This document shows positions 60,870-64,000 of a stretch of DNA of 64,000 nucleotides, piece by piece. The position numbers were made by a program, and so were the translations under genes. Each line of letters begins with the position of its first letter. The first letter of the stretch is position 1. The stretch is from Pisolithus tinctorius. Taxonomy: Eukaryota; Basidiomycota; Agaricomycetes; Boletales; Pisolithaceae. The notes below the pieces were generated by a model. That model had not been told where the DNA came from. It ran no database searches and saw only the letters and a program-made list of their open reading frames with translations. Where the stretch lies: contig JANFAH010000002.1 of the NCBI GenBank assembly GCA_024663395.1, positions 6,483,382 to 6,547,381 on the forward strand. Reading direction: 5' to 3'.

Positions 60870-61925
60870 TCACAGCAGCCATTGACGACGCCAGCAGCGG
60901 GCTGAAGCCAGATATCTGTGCCAAAGATGTCTCAAGGCATCCAGCTATAGTCAAGCTGATGGCCTGGAGAATCAGGTGTGACGATAATCGGAGGGCGCGC
61001 AGGAGGTAGAGAAGCACATGCACCTGACCGTAGATAGCATGAAGGTCCACAAGGAGTTGTACCTGCGACAGCTTGTGGCTTCCAAATATCGCAAATCTCC
61101 TCTTCGAGAACGAAGTAGTTCCCTCCTTAGAGCAAGATGGAATACCTTCGCCATCGAAGCCAGAATGACCCTAGCGTACCAATAACATTGGCGAACGTAA
61201 CAGTTGTAGTATTTGAACGCTGCGGATGCGGTGCCGGAAATCGAAACAATGTCCAAGAGGTGGGGTGAATGGTCGCGCCATTGAAGGGTTCCCCTGCATA
61301 CGGGAATTTGACCAGCCCGCTGCCAATACTCGTGGTCCCCCTAGACGGAGAGATTGAAAGCATTAGCCATCATTACAATATACCTGGGCCGGAGCGCACG
61401 ACGTACAGGGCTCGCACAACGGTGATCGTATCTTTTGCAACTCCACCGTCGAAAACACCACCCGTATACCATTTTCTGGGGCCCGCTCGATGATGAGCAT
61501 GAGTTTCTCTCCATCAACTATGGCGTCTCAGCATAATTGTAGATGAATAAGTTCAATGCATGCACTTACCCCTATGTCAACGCGGGCAAGAAGAAATTCA
61601 TGATAGCATGATGACCAAGAAGGAATATGATAAAGATCACATGCAGCGACCCTTGGCCGTTTTGGTATTCCTCGCGACACGCAGGAAATCCTGAACGCTG
61701 TACGTTCGGGACCCCCACAGCTGCAGAAGGTATGACATGTGCATCACCATGTAGCAAGTCCAAGGATCGGGAGTGTCGTAGCAGGCAAAGTGAGTCGCAA
61801 CGAAGAGGACTGGTGTTATTGAGAGAAAGTTCAGTTGATATAGTCCATGATGTCGTGCGAGCATTAGGAGGTCCTATCACGTTGGTGTTGGCGAGTGAAT
61901 TCCTAGTGCTTTCTATGAGAAGCAC
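60870..61925 (-). pseudogene. QCYxYA family, copy 4
   Basis: Minus-strand counterpart of 54880-55869. 'CYVRQCYWYARVILASMAK' (about 61160-61215) is intact, but an indel near 61137 and others near 61720 break the frame. The family function is unknown. Confidence 0.45.
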
Positions 61926-62547
61926 AATTTATTGCCCTCCAGATCTCATATCAACTTTGCCATTGATCTGAGCCGGAGCTATGGTCAAATAGCGCCGCTG
62001 TAGGCACTCTCCAGCCAAATGTTGCTGATGGACCTCCATGACTTATCGGCGCGGTGCACGGAGACCGGAGTAGGCCCAAAACCTGTTTTGGAGTCAGGAT
62101 GTCGTGTTCGGAAGCAGGTTTTACATAAAAAAATTTCCTTCAACTATCTAAGAAGTCGGGTTCGTATCTGGGTTCGGTTATTATCTCTACAAAAAGGGCT
62201 ACAAGTTGCTGTGGAGACTGCTAGTTCATGGAGGACCCTACCTGAGAACGGAATTAACGGGTAACGCGGACTGACGAGATGATCGCGGCGGGCTGTGTAT
62301 GCTGCAAATCACTGGAAACAGCAAGCTCCTCAGCGTGGTTAACACGAAGGAGGCTTCACGGAGGCTACTGGAAGGAGTAATGACCATGCTTCGCGACGAC
62401 GACCTGGGTATCGGGCTGCCCTTCTGAGTGGTATCAATTGATGGAGGTCTGGGGGGAACGTCCTCGATAGCGACCGGAAATACAGATCTACATATCGAAT
62501 TCCCATACATTACGCCGTTGGAGGTCACATTTAGCGGGGTTGGCGCT
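61926..62547. other. No recognisable gene
   Basis: Frames at 62238-62582 minus and 62019-62264 plus have no known domain. Nothing else stands out. Confidence 0.35.
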
Positions 62548-63005
62548 TGTTGGGATGCTGCCGGACCGCAAGAAAAGCTCAAGTGAATAACTTGCTGTGC
62601 TGGAAGTGAGCATCATGCTACGCACGTGTGGATATTTAGTCTGGCCCAGCCCGCCACGACAGTTACCCTCCATTACTCTCGTCCTTGATGCACACTGCAG
62701 TGGCCAACTCCATGTCGAGAATGCAATCCGGAGTTACGGTAGCATCTCGGAGTTTCACCCAGAGGGCTCGGAATTTGTTCCCCGACCCTTGGAATTAATT
62801 CCGATGTCGATGTGCTTACTAATTACGGTACTATAAATTTTCTGCACCGTTCTTTTCCACCTCAGTGACTACTTCATACACTGAGGTGAGTATAGCTAGA
62901 TTCCTGCTTGTTTCTTGGTACTGATGTAGTGTAGAAACTCATACCTTCGTTAGGTACTAATATAGTGACTACTTCGTACACTGAGAAACTCATACCTTCG
63001 TTAGG
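62548..63005 (+). repeat. Probable 5' LTR region of a copia element
   Basis: The region begins with TGTTGGGATG, a common copia LTR start, has a TATAAA box at about 62832, and contains two copies of 'gtgactacttc(a/g)tacactgag' and of 'gaaactcataccttcgttagg'. It ends just before 'ggttatgagccccgctc', a likely primer-binding site, about 65 bases before the gag start. The other LTR is outside the window, so both boundaries are guesses. Confidence 0.4.
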
Positions 63006-63067
63006 TTATGAGCCCCGCTCTCGCACTCTAATTTCGAAAGAGTTAATACGCAGCAACAATACCCACT

Positions 63068-64000
63068 ATGGCAAAAGACGATCATTCCTTACAAGTCCCA
63101 ACCCTAAATGTGGATGGAAGCAACTGGCTATACTACAAGGCTCAGGTTGAATGGGCTGTCAGCTCGAAAGGGCTGATTGGACACCTGACCGGCTTGGATG
63201 TGAAACCAGAGGACCCTTCAGCAGGGAAAGATGCCTCCTGGAAGCCCACAGCCATGGAGCAAAAACTTGTCAGCAAATACCCAGAAAAACTGCAGCAATG
63301 GGCTAAGGATGACGGATACGTCAAGCAAGTGATCGCTGTGTCACTCCCGGAATCTCTATTCCTTTGAGTCCTGAAGGAAGAGACTGCAAAGAGTGTGTGG
63401 GGTGTCCTCACCAATCTTTTCCAAAAACTGCTCTCGTGTTGTCACAATTGACCTTCGGAGAAAACTCCAAGAATCCCACTGTTTGGAAAAAGGCGATGTC
63501 TGCACTCACTTCGACAAGATGCGTGCACTGCGCGAACAACTTGCCGCACTTGGACAGTCAATCACAGACGACAACTTTGCAGCCATCATCCTCAGTTCAC
63601 TTCCCGCTTCTTACGACTCCAACCTCGCAGCTATGACATCTTTGGCCTTAGTCATGCAAAAGGACCTATCTCCAGACTTCATAATCAAAGTAATTTCTGA
63701 TGAATATGATAGGCGCCAAACACGGATGAAGAGAGGCAACTCTGGAAACTCCGGAAATTCCAAAGATGTGGCTTACTCAGCAAAGGACGGAAAGAAGTCC
63801 ACTTGTGAAAACTGCAGAAAGAAAGGTCATACGAAAGACCAATGCTGGGAAGAGGGTGGTGGAAAAGCTGGGCAAGCGCCCAAGTGGTTCCAGAACAAGG
63901 GAAAAGGGAAAAAGAAGGAGAAAGGTACCGGAAAAGCGGCCACTGCGGCCAGTGCATCAGCCAGCTCGAGTGTGCAGACCAGCGCTGACTCGGAACCTGA
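63068..64000 (+). pseudogene. Ty1/copia-type gag (N-terminal part; runs off the window)
   Basis: ATG at 63068 begins MAKDDHSLQVPTLNVDGSNW, with 'YYKAQVEWAV' typical of copia gag (Retrotran_gag/UBN2). A TGA at 63365 splits 'PESLFL' from 'VLKEETAKSVW', again fitting a lost CGA. A one- or two-base slip near 63425 moves the frame to 'MRALREQLAALGQSITDDNF', 'LSSLPASYD', a CCHC knuckle 'CENCRKKGHTKDQC' (about 63808) and a Lys/Gly-rich linker, open to the window end. Protease, integrase and reverse transcriptase would lie to the right. Confidence 0.85.

Larger units (their letters stand above)
57157..61925. repeat. Segmental duplication block A, copy 2
   Basis: Direct repeat of 52768-55869. Many differences are CpG to TpG or CpA changes (for example 'gcatcgcatcagcgcgcggg' against 'gcatcacatcgatgcatggg'). 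Confidence 0.88.

Overview
The window looks like repeat-rich nuclear DNA of a basidiomycete (Agaricomycete) fungus. The grounds are many short spliceosomal introns of about 45-65 bases with GT..AG ends, a KDZ transposase with a CxC2 cysteine cluster, a TET/JBP-type oxygenase gene beside it, a basidiomycete-type HET-domain gene, a Helitron with a DUF6570-like N-terminus, and Ty3 and Ty1/copia retrotransposons. The species cannot be named from sequence alone. Only one gene is a clear housekeeping gene: BUD32, the KEOPS-complex kinase, at 52850-53962 on the minus strand.

Layout. 1-5600: old, mostly unreadable DNA with dispersed repeats. 5650-13660: a decayed CACTA-like element with a plus-strand transposase-like gene, a second plus-strand gene and a possible divergent minus-strand gene. 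14451-14921: a small intact C2H2 zinc-finger gene, with a frameshifted second copy at 29468-29952. 18591-28343: a complete Ty3-type element with 287-bp LTRs and a perfect 5-bp target duplication (GTATC), carrying gag-pol with a chromodomain plus an extra 3' ORF. 31038-36800: a Helitron on the minus strand. 36954-38170: a minisatellite of about 28 units, each built round a GGGCCC palindrome. 38272-47069: a probable KDZ composite: TET/JBP oxygenase (+), a gene with repeated REPTPP-type motifs (-), a second accessory gene (-), and a KDZ transposase (+) cut short by a Tc1/mariner-like MITE. 47400-62000: a duplicated block (BUD32, a HET-domain gene, a four-copy family of unknown function, a fold-back MITE) in direct and inverted copies. 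63068-end: the start of a copia gag.

The main pattern is mutational. In almost every mobile-element gene, in the TET/JBP gene and in the dead BUD32 copy, the reading frame continues across in-frame stops that are all TGA. I found no TAA or TAG in the frames followed. The ten or so differences between the Ty3 LTRs also appear to be transitions. CGA is the only sense codon that a CpG C-to-T change on the coding strand turns into a stop, so the pattern fits long-term CpG methylation and deamination rather than CpA-directed RIP.

The candidate system of interest is the TET/JBP + KDZ cassette with its two accessory genes and the palindromic minisatellite next to it. A 5-methylcytosine oxygenase gene carried by a mobile element appears to have been broken by the same CpG decay its product family acts against. 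All assignments come from reading the sequence; no database search was run.
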